Below, piece after piece: positions 13,810 through 22,528 of a DNA stretch of 24,622 nt. A program made the position numbers and the translations under genes. Each line of letters opens with the position of its first letter. The stretch's first letter is position 1. The notes under the pieces are model-generated. The model saw only the letters and a program-made list of their open reading frames with translations. It did no database searches and was not told the origin of the DNA. This DNA is from DASYSA01 sp036003885. Lineage in GTDB: Bacteria; Acidobacteriota; Blastocatellia; UBA7656. The stretch is taken from NCBI GenBank assembly GCA_036003885.1, contig DASYSA010000154.1:1-24622 (forward strand). The letters are read 5' to 3'.

Positions 13810-16646
13810 CTGACTACGAAAAGGCGCTGAGTCATGCCGTACTGATGCTTGGACATGAATCCAGCCATTCCAAAGCTCACATAGCCGAGATTGCGAGGCT
13901 TGCTGTTCAGGTTGTCACGGCGATGGCACCAAAAGATAAGCCCTTGGAAATCGATGAGGCGAGGCTCGTTCGCGAGCTCGAGGGCCTTGTCACCTGGAGG
14001 GTCGGTCGCGATTTCGTTATCGACAGCGATGAAGACCACATTCAATGGCTGCCCGCCAAGCGGGGTGTGATCGATTGGAAATTCTGGAATAGATATCGAC
14101 GGTATCTGACCGTGAAGCCTAAACCGCTTGCTCCAGTCGTCGTCGATTCCGTAGATGACCTTACGGACAGGGTTCTTGAACGAGTCGAAGACCCTAATCG
14201 CCAAGGCCCGTGGGATCGACGAGGAATGATCGTCGGACATGTTCAATCCGGCAAAACGAGCAACTTCATCGGACTTATTTGTAAGGCGGCGGATGCCGGA
14301 TACAAGATCATTATTGTTCTTGCGGGGACAACCGAAAATTTGAGGACTCAGACCCAGATGCGAGTGGACGAAGGCTTCCTTGGGTACAGCGCTGCGCAGG
14401 CGACAACATTTTCGGTGATGAACCAACCCATTGGCGTGGGAATGCTCGTGACAAATTACCGTGCCCCCGCCAATTCGCTGACCGGATACAAACAGGATTT
14501 CAGTCGGACGGCAGCTCGCGGCCTGAACATCAGTCCATTCGGCCAAGACCCAGTCATCCTCGTAGTAAAGAAGAACAAGGCGATTCTTACAAATCTCATA
14601 ACATGGCTTGCGGGGTACGCTGACAGCGACGCTGAACATCCAAAGCGAAAAAGTCCGCTTCCCGATGTCCCACTCCTAGTTATCGATGATGAGGCCGACC
14701 ATGCGTCGATTAACACGAAACTGATCCCCACGGATCCGATGACCGGCAGTCCACAGGACGATTACGATGTGACGGCGATTAACGGCAGGGTCAGGCAACT
14801 CCTCAGTCTTTTTTCGAAGAAATCCTACGTTGGCTACACCGCGACACCCTTTGCCAACATTTTTATCCACCCGGAAGATCGGTTAACGTCCGGTATAGTC
14901 GGCACCCCGCCAAACGAGATTGAAATTCCCTTTGGCGAAGGACTCTTTCCTCGCAGCTTCATCATCAGCTTGCCAGTTCCGACGAACTACGTCGGACCAG
15001 TAACAATCTTTGGGATGGATTCTAATCCCGAGTTTGGCGTGGACGATGGGATTGAAGCGCTGCCAGTCATACGCGAGGTAAAGGACAGCGACCCTTATAT
15101 ACCAAGGAATCACAAAATCGATTGCGTCCCTGAGAGTCTCCCAGCCTCACTCAAGCGTGCGATTCGCTCCTTCATTCTGACCTGTGCGGCGCGGGCGCAT
15201 CGTGGCGCAGGCACGGAACATAACTCAATGCTCATTCACGTTACAAGATTCATCTCTGTTCAGCGTGTCATTCAGGAGCTGGTTGCCCAAGAACTGAAGG
15301 ACCTCACGAACAGGCTCCGTTATGGGGATGGGGCGTCAGCTAGCCAAGTAATGGGCGAGTTAGAGGCTTTGTGGGATGAAGATTTTGTGCCCACGACGAA
15401 GGCGGTGCTCGCCAGGATAAACGATCCGCTGATCATTAAGGCAGAGTGGGAGGACGTAAAGCCGCTGCTGAGCGCTGCCGCACAGAAGGTCGCCGTGAAG
15501 CGCATCAGCGGGGGGTCAGACGACGTGCTGGACTACCAAAACTCACCGGATGGCGCCAGTGTGATTGCAATAGGTGGTGACAAGCTCTCCCGCGGTCTGA
15601 CACTCGAAGGTCTTTCGGTCAGCTATTTTCTGCGGCCATCAAAGATGTACGACACGCTCATGCAGATGGGCCGTTGGTTCGGCTACAGACCGGGTTACTT
15701 GGATCTTTGCCGCTTGTATACCCCGGGCGACCTCGCTGAGTGGTACAAGCACATCGCCTTTGCCGCGGAAGAACTGCGGCAGGAGTTCGAGTTGATGGTG
15801 GATGCGAATAAGACGCCGCGCGACTATGGGCTTCGCGTTCGGAGTCATCCCAACGGATTGTGGATCACGAGCCTGGTCAAGATGCGCGAGTCCCAGACGC
15901 TGACGGTCTCCTACGACGGGCGGATTTCTGAAACAACCGTGTTTCAGCGCGACGAAGCGATCACAAAGCAGAACCTCGACGCGGCGAACCGCTTTCTGAG
16001 TAACCTTCCGAAACTCAATGGCGACCCGTTTGTATGGTCCGGCATTTCGGCAAACGCAGTTTTGTCATTTCTGCGCGAGTACAGAACGCATCCTCATGCG
16101 CCGAAGGTCAACAGTGCGCTGCTTGCACACTACATTGCGCGCAAGTCGGCTAAGGGCTTTCTGACCAATTGGACCGTAGTTCTTGTTTCCAGCCGCGACA
16201 GAGAGGCCGTGCGTTCAAAGGAACTTTCATATCCGGTGGGCCTCATACGACGCACAAATGAAACCGCGGATGACGGATCAGTGAAATATACAGTGCAGCG
16301 CCTGCTCAGTCCGACGGACGAGGAATACGGCCTGACTCCTGCTGCGATTGAGGACGCCCTGCGCGAAACGAGGGTAGCGTGGGCGACTCGACCGCCCGAT
16401 AAACGCAGTAAGGACGAGCCCAGAGAGCCTTCTGGGCCGGCGTTGCGCAAGGAACGTTCTCTCAAGGAAGGCTTGCTCCTCCTTTACCCCCTTGACCCTA
16501 GTTATGCCAAGCTTCCTTACAAGATTCCCGTGGTCGGTTTGGGAATCAGCTTTCCTGGCGACCGCCTGAATCCGACCGATGGTGTGGAGTACGAGGCCAA
16601 TCTGGTTTACGTCGGCAAGGAACTTGGGGACGATGACTACGACTGA
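13806..16646 (+). CDS. Z1-domain ATPase/helicase-like protein
   Basis: The 946-residue product carries helicase-like motifs. Walker A is GHVQSGKT (144-151, K150), Walker B is DDEADH (294-299), and motif III-like GYTATPF begins at 343. GGDKLSRGLTLEGL precedes the arginine-finger motif QMGRWFGYR (620-628). This combination, especially GHVQSGKT and QMGRWFGYR, defines the Z1 family. The first 130 residues are a helical extension and the last ~250 are a family-specific tail. It is the probable DNA motor of the system, driven by ATP hydrolysis and working with the MORC ATPase and the nuclease encoded next. Start and stop overlap both neighbours by a few bases. Confidence 0.93.
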   Translation: MTDYEKALSHAVLMLGHESSHSKAHIAEIARLAVQVVTAMAPKDKPLEIDEARLVRELEGLVTWRVGRDFVIDSDEDHIQWLPAKRGVIDWKFWNRYRRYLTVKPKPLAPVVVDSVDDLTDRVLERVEDPNRQGPWDRRGMIVGHVQSGKTSNFIGLICKAADAGYKIIIVLAGTTENLRTQTQMRVDEGFLGYSAAQATTFSVMNQPIGVGMLVTNYRAPANSLTGYKQDFSRTAARGLNISPFGQDPVILVVKKNKAILTNLITWLAGYADSDAEHPKRKSPLPDVPLLVIDDEADHASINTKLIPTDPMTGSPQDDYDVTAINGRVRQLLSLFSKKSYVGYTATPFANIFIHPEDRLTSGIVGTPPNEIEIPFGEGLFPRSFIISLPVPTNYVGPVTIFGMDSNPEFGVDDGIEALPVIREVKDSDPYIPRNHKIDCVPESLPASLKRAIRSFILTCAARAHRGAGTEHNSMLIHVTRFISVQRVIQELVAQELKDLTNRLRYGDGASASQVMGELEALWDEDFVPTTKAVLARINDPLIIKAEWEDVKPLLSAAAQKVAVKRISGGSDDVLDYQNSPDGASVIAIGGDKLSRGLTLEGLSVSYFLRPSKMYDTLMQMGRWFGYRPGYLDLCRLYTPGDLAEWYKHIAFAAEELRQEFELMVDANKTPRDYGLRVRSHPNGLWITSLVKMRESQTLTVSYDGRISETTVFQRDEAITKQNLDAANRFLSNLPKLNGDPFVWSGISANAVLSFLREYRTHPHAPKVNSALLAHYIARKSAKGFLTNWTVVLVSSRDREAVRSKELSYPVGLIRRTNETADDGSVKYTVQRLLSPTDEEYGLTPAAIEDALRETRVAWATRPPDKRSKDEPREPSGPALRKERSLKEGLLLLYPLDPSYAKLPYKIPVVGLGISFPGDRLNPTDGVEYEANLVYVGKELGDDDYD

Positions 16647-17650
16647 TGCTCAATAAACACGTATGGGATATGCTGGGGAAATCCACCCGTCATTCGACCG
16701 GGGTGGTTGTTTTGCGGCTTCACCCTGAGTCGAAGTTCAATATGTTTGCTGCATTGGAGCAGGCCACGGGACATCGGTTTCTACTGCTGAAATCGAACCA
16801 GCCCGATGTGCGCCCGGCGCACTCCCTGCCATCAGGCCGCGGGTTCAGCGTTCACTTTATTGTGACGGCCGCCGATCCGGAAGGTGAAAACTGTCTTCGG
16901 TTCGAGCTGACCGAGCCTATCCACGCTGATGTCTTCGATGTCATCGGTAACGACGTACTCCGGAGCATTGTGCAGTGCTCCGACGACAAGGCGGCCTTCG
17001 GCACATTCGCAGCCAGAATAGATGAGTGGCAGCACTTTCTCGATCAGTTGCCTCGAGATGGGTTCAGCGAACAGGCTCAACAGGGTCTGTTCGCCGAACT
17101 CTGGTTCCTTCGAGAGCTTCTGCTGGGCGAGATTGGTCCCCTGAAGGCTGTGCGTGCCTGGGCCGGACCCAAGGCGTTGGCCAAGGATTTCCAGCTCTCG
17201 GGGGTTGCCTTTGAAGTCAAGGCAAGCTCTTCAAAACAGCACAGCCGTTTCAGCATCAGCAGTGAAATGCAACTTGATCTGCACGGTGTTAGCAGGCTCA
17301 TTTTGTACTGTCTGTTGCTGGAGCGCTTGGTGGCCGGCGGGATGTCGCTTCCCGAACTCGTAGCGGCCATCCGGAAGGATCTGCAAGCGGATCTTGATGC
17401 GGCCCTTCTATTTTCTGAACTACTTCTCCAGAGCGGTTACACGGACTCGGATGCCGGACACTATACAGCCCGCTTTGCCCTTCGTTCTCAGCATTTCTTC
17501 GACGTGAGGGACAACTTTCCGAGAATAGTTGAGTCGGATCTGCGTCCAGGCGTTGGTGATGTGCATTATTCAATCCTGTATTCCGAGTGCGAACGTTACG
17601 CGGTTACCGAGGTCGAGACGCGAAACCTGATAAGAAGAACCCTGCCATGA
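16646..17650 (+). CDS. DUF4420-type PD-(D/E)XK nuclease-like protein
   Basis: This 334-residue protein matches the family found immediately after Z1 genes. The putative nuclease core consists of E151 (GLFAELWFL), D181 (KDFQLSG) and E190-V-K192 (FEVKASS), a good PD-(D/E)XK arrangement in which the hydrophobic strand carries ExK. HSRFSISSEMQL follows, as is common in this family. It shares one base with the Z1 stop and overlaps the AIPR start by 4 bases. It is the most likely DNA-cutting subunit of the system, probably acting on DNA opened or moved by Z1. Cleavage has not been shown by anything in the sequence; the call rests on the motif and on synteny. Confidence 0.85.
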   Translation: MLNKHVWDMLGKSTRHSTGVVVLRLHPESKFNMFAALEQATGHRFLLLKSNQPDVRPAHSLPSGRGFSVHFIVTAADPEGENCLRFELTEPIHADVFDVIGNDVLRSIVQCSDDKAAFGTFAARIDEWQHFLDQLPRDGFSEQAQQGLFAELWFLRELLLGEIGPLKAVRAWAGPKALAKDFQLSGVAFEVKASSSKQHSRFSISSEMQLDLHGVSRLILYCLLLERLVAGGMSLPELVAAIRKDLQADLDAALLFSELLLQSGYTDSDAGHYTARFALRSQHFFDVRDNFPRIVESDLRPGVGDVHYSILYSECERYAVTEVETRNLIRRTLP

Positions 17651-19701
17651 ACATTCAAGAATTCGCAGAAGAATTCCGGCAGGAGGTTCTCTCTCGATGC
17701 AATGAGGAAGAGTCTGGCCACTTCCGAGAGGATAAGTTTACGGAAGTCATGATTGAGTATCTCGCCCAGGCCAATGAAGTGGATGAGGGTGACGTCTGCT
17801 ATCACAAAAGCAATGCACGCGGCGAAAAGCTGAATGGGTTCAATCTCTCGGGCGATGGCGAGTGCGCGGACCTTTTTGTTTCGTGCTACCGCGGCACGGT
17901 ACCTCCGGAGTCAGTGCCGAATTCGGACGTCAACACCCACTTTCGATGGCTGCGGCGCTTTTTTGAAGCCGCACTCAAGGGCGCCTTTCGCAACATGGAG
18001 GAATCGTCGCCCGTGTTCGACGTTGCGCAGCAACTTCACGGGCAGCGTGAGAATCTCACCAAGGCTCGCTTCTTCCTGTTGACTGACGGCATCGCACGGA
18101 ATGCTGACGTCGAGCCCCTGACGGTCGACGGGGTAGAGATCCGACATTATCTGTGGGATCTGGAGAAGCTTAGGAGGTTCATCACATCCCGGTTGCAACG
18201 CGAAGCCATAGAGATTGATTTTGCCGGCGCCTTCGGAGGAGCGGTACCGTGCTTGGAAGCGTTGGACACAGCGGGAGAGTATCGAACGTTTCTTACGTTC
18301 TTTCCGGGGACGTTGCTGGCCAACCTTTACGGGGAGTATGGACCGAGGTTGCTTGAAAAGAACGTACGCTCGTTTCTTCAAGCGAAGGGCAAGATCAACA
18401 GGGGTATCAGGAACACGATCCTGAACGAACCACAGCGCTTTCTGGCTTACAACAACGGCATCTCGGCCACGGCGGAAGAGGTTGAACTGGACCAGTCGAC
18501 AAAAGGGATCCAGCTCCTGAAGCGAGCGAAGGATTTTCAGATCGTGAATGGTGGGCAGACGACGGCATCGATTTACCATGCCTTCAAGCGAGACAGGGCA
18601 AGCCTTGATGACCTGATGGTACAGGTGAAGCTGACCGTCTTGAATGACCCGAAGAATGTGGAAGTGTTTGTGCCGCTCATTTCCCAGTATGCGAACAGCC
18701 AGAATAAGGTGAACGCTGCAGATTTCTCAGCGAACCACCCATATCATATCAAGTTGGAGGAACTGTCGCGCCGCCTATGGGCGCCACCGATGAGTGGTAC
18801 GGAACGGCAAACGCACTGGTACTACGAACGCGCACGCGGGTCGTACCTTGATGACAAGGGTCGCGAAGGAACTCCCGCCCGCATGCGTGCGTTCGAAGCG
18901 CTTAATCCGTTGAGGCAGAAATTTACGAAAACGGATCTCGCGAAATACGAGAATACCTGGGATCAGTACCCTCATCTGGTCTCTCTCGGCGCAGAAAAGA
19001 ATTTCATTAAATTTACCGTGTTGCTGGTCGACAGGGGTTACCCGGTCGTGGACGAGGATTATTTTCACCGCCTTGTGGCTAAGGCAATTCTGTTCAGGAC
19101 TGCCGAAAAGGTCGTGGGTGCGCAAGACTATGGAGGCTTTCGCGCGAACGTCGTGACCTATACGCTGGCCTGGTTGTCACACTGCACCGCGCAACGAATC
19201 GACTTGGAGACAATTTGGAAGGAGCAGAAGCTGTCGGAATCTTTGGGTGATGCCATAACGATTGTTTCGAAAGTCGCGAATGCGCACATCGTGAATCCGC
19301 CGCCGAACCGTCGAAACCCTAGCGAATGGTCCAAGCTAGAGGACTGTTGGGAGGCGTTCAGAAGCAAATCGATTCAGATTCCAAGTGGGCTGGAGACCGA
19401 ACTGGTCGATACCAGCCGACCGGGCGACAGAGGGCGGGTGACCTTCTCGGCAGGGACGCCGGTTCATAACCCGAAGGTAGCGCGGGACATCAGCCGCGTA
19501 ATGGAGGTGCCCGCGGAGACTTGGTTCAAGATGTCGCGCTGGGCGAAGGAGACAGACAACCTTTTGCCTTGGCAACGCAGCCTAGCTTTCGGTTTGGGAA
19601 AACTGGCGGCCAATAAGAAGACGCCAACGGCGAAGCAGGCTGATCATGGCTTGAAGATTCTGGAGGAGTCTCAGCGGCGCGGTTTCAAAAGCACGTCTTG
19701 A
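17647..19701 (+). CDS. AIPR family abortive-infection phage-resistance protein
   Basis: The start is the ATG at 17647, overlapping the previous stop by 4 bases; an in-frame upstream extension to 17587 lies inside the DUF4420 gene. The 684-residue product has the AIPR core: NRGIRNTILNEP, RFLAYNNGISATA (about 250-275) and IVNGGQTTASIYHA (299-312). FVPLISQYANSQNKVNAADF and a long C-terminal region that includes the WYYERARGSY block follow. The family was named from a lactococcal abortive-infection protein. It is a regular last gene of MORC/Z1 systems and is thought to act as nuclease or toxin arm. The N-terminal ~200 residues may form a restriction-endonuclease-like fold. No terminator is seen after it. 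Confidence 0.9.
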   Translation: MNIQEFAEEFRQEVLSRCNEEESGHFREDKFTEVMIEYLAQANEVDEGDVCYHKSNARGEKLNGFNLSGDGECADLFVSCYRGTVPPESVPNSDVNTHFRWLRRFFEAALKGAFRNMEESSPVFDVAQQLHGQRENLTKARFFLLTDGIARNADVEPLTVDGVEIRHYLWDLEKLRRFITSRLQREAIEIDFAGAFGGAVPCLEALDTAGEYRTFLTFFPGTLLANLYGEYGPRLLEKNVRSFLQAKGKINRGIRNTILNEPQRFLAYNNGISATAEEVELDQSTKGIQLLKRAKDFQIVNGGQTTASIYHAFKRDRASLDDLMVQVKLTVLNDPKNVEVFVPLISQYANSQNKVNAADFSANHPYHIKLEELSRRLWAPPMSGTERQTHWYYERARGSYLDDKGREGTPARMRAFEALNPLRQKFTKTDLAKYENTWDQYPHLVSLGAEKNFIKFTVLLVDRGYPVVDEDYFHRLVAKAILFRTAEKVVGAQDYGGFRANVVTYTLAWLSHCTAQRIDLETIWKEQKLSESLGDAITIVSKVANAHIVNPPPNRRNPSEWSKLEDCWEAFRSKSIQIPSGLETELVDTSRPGDRGRVTFSAGTPVHNPKVARDISRVMEVPAETWFKMSRWAKETDNLLPWQRSLAFGLGKLAANKKTPTAKQADHGLKILEESQRRGFKSTS

Positions 19702-19778
19702 TTGCTCAGAAGGATCGTGACCAATGTATCTGATTTTGGACATTCTCCGCTGAGTAACCTGGCGCTATTGTTCTGTGC

Positions 19779-19970
19779 ATGCCGTTCCTCGACGAACCTC
19801 GAAAACCTTTCTCTAGGAGCATCGACGGTGCGGGTGAGCTGAGAAGCGGTATCCGCGAAACTCTGGATACTGACTCGGTCGTCTGGATGGACTGCAGCTG
19901 TGGCGGGCACAGCGCCAAGCTGCTCATACACATACACGACAATCGCGGCCGGACGGGACATCTGCCATGA
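19779..19970 (+). CDS. Possible small gene coupled to the decayed neighbour
   Basis: A 63-residue frame (ATG 19779) ends with a TGA that overlaps the ATG of the next gene in an ATGA arrangement, as in coupled genes. The second half (SVVWMDCSCGGHSAKLLIHIHDN) has a Cys/His cluster and looks protein-like; the first half does not. It may be the surviving 3' end of a longer gene. The function is unknown. The weak point is that no ribosome binding site or homology is visible. Confidence 0.3.
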   Translation: MPFLDEPRKPFSRSIDGAGELRSGIRETLDTDSVVWMDCSCGGHSAKLLIHIHDNRGRTGHLP

Positions 19971-20280
19971 GCACAGAATATCGGCAAGGGGATGTTTCCT
20001 CGTGAGATCGGGAAAGCTGAAACTGCAGGGGGCGAAGACCGTCCCTCGCGACCATGGTCGAATCGTCGTCGCCCGCGGAGAAGTGACAGGCCATGCCCAC
20101 GCATCTCATCCTCTGAGTCGGAGCTCTTAGGGGCAGAGAATGGCGAGCGCTATTTGCGCGTTGACGCGGTCTGCAATCTTCTCCACGAAGAACATACCTC
20201 GATCGTATTCGAGCCAGCCCGGACTGTACCGAGTGATCGGCCAAAGACATCAAGGTACCGCATGGCGATCTTTAACCTAA
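19967..20280 (+). pseudogene. Small His-rich RQGDV/HEEH-type protein, frameshifted
   Basis: Joining three frames gives one continuous protein of about 103 residues. It begins MSTEYRQGDV, passes through KLQGAKTVPRDHGRIVVARG and EVTGHAHA, and ends with ERYLRVDA, LLHEEHTSIVFEP and PGLYRVIGQR. The breaks are consistent with one lost base after GDV (near 19997), one lost base after GHAHA (near 20103), and one gained base near 20213. The pattern of GHAH and HEEH resembles a small uncharacterised family that I remember from cyanobacteria and actinobacteria, usually ending in QREY; I could not check this. The fused frame would end at 20280, 19 bases inside the CD-NTase gene. As read the gene is dead. 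Confidence 0.55.
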
Positions 20281-21200
20281 GCGAGCATTTTCAATCATTC
20301 TTCAAAAGACTGAATCCGGGCCCATCGTTTGAGGGTCAGGCTTCTAGTCAATACAACACCATCAAGGGGCTAATTGAAGATCGTCTCGGTTTAGCGCGCG
20401 AGTTGGCGCCGGCATGTTTTCTGCAGGGATCGTATAAACAGCAGACGGCTATCGACACAATCAATGACGTGGACATTGTTGCACTGTGTCGGCTTTGGCA
20501 GCCTGGTGGTGGTGGATCGGGAAGGTCATACGGACGCGATGAAATCTTCCGAATCATCGCGTCACCTCTCTTGAACGATGGTCGGTACAAGTCCAAGATT
20601 CGATTCGACGGCGGAAGCATGTGCATCAAGGTGGATCTAGGCATCAAAGTAGAGATCTTGCCAGTCGTGTACAAGAGCGGCAACGACGATCAGAGCAAGG
20701 AGCCATTCCGGTTATATCGCCCCGAGAAGGCACTGTGGGAGGACGGTTACGCAAGGTATCATCAGCAGTGGCTCACTTGGAAAAATCGCGCCGACAAGAC
20801 AGTCGGGAACTTCATTCCTGCTATCAAAGTCCTAAAGCATTTGCGGTCGTATTGTGGCCTTGATGGGGTCTCGTTTCATATTGAATGTCTCCTGTTTTCG
20901 CTGCCAGATAGTGTGTTCTTAGGTGCACCGGCTGATTGGATCGAGAGGGTGCTCAGCCATATTGCCGGGACTCCAGCGGCAACCTGGTACAGCAGGATTT
21001 TGCCGACGCCCTGCAGTGACGGGCGGGACATATTCAGTGACTCCGAGTGGAAGCGATCAAGTTGGGAAACATTTCATCGGGCCGTTGCAGTGTGGGCGAG
21101 CGGCGCGGGGAATGCTAACCGTTCCTCGCAGCGCGACTATGCGATCAAGTTCTGGCAGATCGTGTTAGGGGACGAGTATTTTCCAGCCCGAGCATCATGA
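20262..21200 (+). CDS. CBASS CD-NTase (cGAS/DncV-like nucleotidyltransferase)
   Basis: From the ATG at 20262 there are 312 residues. The nucleotidyltransferase core has G56-S57 (FLQGSYKQQTAI), followed by D69-V-D71, the metal-binding pair. The third acidic position lies in KVDLGIKVEILP, either Asp125 or Glu131; the usual residue at the VxILP position is Asp. The C-terminal half is helical, as in CD-NTases. The enzyme makes a cyclic di- or trinucleotide during phage infection, which activates the effector encoded next. An upstream in-frame extension to 19992 belongs to the decayed gene before it. The stop overlaps the patatin start by 4 bases. No Cap2/Cap3 or HORMA/TRIP13 genes follow, so this is a minimal type I arrangement. 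Confidence 0.87.
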   Translation: MAIFNLSEHFQSFFKRLNPGPSFEGQASSQYNTIKGLIEDRLGLARELAPACFLQGSYKQQTAIDTINDVDIVALCRLWQPGGGGSGRSYGRDEIFRIIASPLLNDGRYKSKIRFDGGSMCIKVDLGIKVEILPVVYKSGNDDQSKEPFRLYRPEKALWEDGYARYHQQWLTWKNRADKTVGNFIPAIKVLKHLRSYCGLDGVSFHIECLLFSLPDSVFLGAPADWIERVLSHIAGTPAATWYSRILPTPCSDGRDIFSDSEWKRSSWETFHRAVAVWASGAGNANRSSQRDYAIKFWQIVLGDEYFPARAS

Positions 21201-22135
21201 AGAAAATTCTTGTCATAGACGGCGGCGGTATCAAAGGTGTTATGCCAGCCGCCTTTCTCGCAACTGTAGAGGAATCGATAGGAGAGGGAATCGCGAAGTA
21301 TTTCGACTTGATAGTCGGTACTTCGACGGGTGGCATTATTGCGATCGGGCTAGGCTTGGGATTCTCAAGCAGCGACATATTGAAATTCTATGAGGAGCTC
21401 GGTCCACCCGTCTTCGGGGGAAACCGCCTCTGGCGTGCGCTACGACGGGTAGGGCTATCAGCGTATCAGAGTGAGGCCCTAAGAGCGGCGTTGAAGGGTA
21501 AATTTGGAGAAAGGAAACTAGGCGAGAGCACTACAAGACTGGTGATTCCTTCGGTGAATCTAGAAACTGGGGAGGTGTATATCTACAAGACGGCACACCA
21601 TCCGAGGTATGAGCGTGACTATCGCGACAAGGCGGTTGACGTAGCCCTAGCAACAGCGGCTGCGCCAACATTCTTTCCAACACACCGATCTGCAGCCGGA
21701 GTTCCGTTGATTGACGGTGGAATGTGGGCGAATAACCCGGTAGGACTAGCAGTTGTGGAGGCGATCGGAGTGTTGGGTTGGGACAGGGCTGAGCTAAAAG
21801 TGCTTAGTCTTGGCTGCACAGCAGAGCCTCTGAATGCTGGATTGGGAATTCGGTATGGGTTGGGCCTGTCCTACTGGGCCTGGAAGAGCGTAAGTGTGTT
21901 CATGACTGCTCAGTCGTCGGCTTCATTGGGCACCGCACAGATACTCGCGGGGCATGAAAACGTGATAAGGATCTGTCCCGCGGTAGGTCGCGGCAGATTT
22001 GGATTGGACAAGATCAGCGAGATTCCGTCGTTGAAGGGATTGGGCGCTTCGGAAGCACGAAAGGCCCTACCAATGTTGAGGCCTACGTTCTTGGGTACTC
22101 CTGCAGAGGTGTTCCATCCGTACAAGACTGTCTAG
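21197..22135 (+). CDS. capV: CBASS effector, patatin-like phospholipase (CapV type)
   Basis: The 312-residue product has the patatin fold signature. The oxyanion loop DGGGIKG begins at residue 8, the nucleophile elbow is G41-T-S43-T-G45, and the catalytic Asp is D173 in LIDGGMWANNPVG. Ser43 and Asp173 form the dyad that hydrolyses membrane phospholipids. In CBASS this enzyme is switched on by the cyclic nucleotide from the adjacent CD-NTase and kills the infected cell by membrane damage. The 4-base overlap with the CD-NTase gives coupled translation. There is no signal peptide, as expected for a cytoplasmic enzyme acting on the inner membrane. No clear terminator follows. Confidence 0.9.
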   Translation: MKKILVIDGGGIKGVMPAAFLATVEESIGEGIAKYFDLIVGTSTGGIIAIGLGLGFSSSDILKFYEELGPPVFGGNRLWRALRRVGLSAYQSEALRAALKGKFGERKLGESTTRLVIPSVNLETGEVYIYKTAHHPRYERDYRDKAVDVALATAAAPTFFPTHRSAAGVPLIDGGMWANNPVGLAVVEAIGVLGWDRAELKVLSLGCTAEPLNAGLGIRYGLGLSYWAWKSVSVFMTAQSSASLGTAQILAGHENVIRICPAVGRGRFGLDKISEIPSLKGLGASEARKALPMLRPTFLGTPAEVFHPYKTV

Positions 22136-22528
22136 TCTTGTTTGAATCTGAAGAGTGAGTTGGCCGATTTTGAGAAGAACGGTATTGACCATCTCGAGCA
22201 CTACGCTTTTGACTTTGATATGAAAGCGACGGACTACTGAGCGTGGCGGCCTTTCAAGCCGCTTGGTGACCGAGGGCGCCATAAGAATGGCGATCCCCGA
22301 GAGGAATCGAATCTCTAACCATGCTAAGTTGGGGAGAGAGTGATTGATATCGTCGCTGACCTCCTCGTGGAACTCTTCGTCGATACCAGCGCGCCCTAAT
22401 GTCGTATAGCGGGGGCTCGGCACCGCACCGAGCCCCTGAGCGACCGAATGGCCCCGCCGACGTGGGTCGATGAACACGGCCAGCGCCGACCGACGCGCCA
22501 GTGCCCGCGCAGAATCATTGTTGCCACC
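22136..22528. other. Intergenic region between CBASS and the pentapeptide-repeat gene
   Basis: About 390 bases without a supported gene. It holds the tRNA-3'-like fragment (22288-22320) and a perfect hairpin. GGGGCTCGG (22412-22420) pairs with CCGAGCCCC (22428-22436) around a 7-base loop. No T-run follows, so the hairpin may be a regulatory or weak terminator structure. A long minus-strand frame crosses the region but has no independent support. Confidence 0.4.
22288..22320 (-). other. Fragment resembling a tRNA 3' end
   Basis: On the minus strand the sequence reads as a T-arm (AGAGA-TTCGATT-CCTCT, four of five pairs) followed by CGGGGATCG and CCA, as in the 3' end of a tRNA. The rest of a cloverleaf is not found upstream. 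Tyrosine recombinases leave such 3' ends as attachment-site duplicates. The A-C mismatch in the stem means it has decayed, or that the likeness is chance. Confidence 0.35.

Noticed and set aside
13791..14639. Minus-strand frame of 282 codons
   Set aside because: It is antisense to the Z1 gene, whose helicase motifs fix the true frame.
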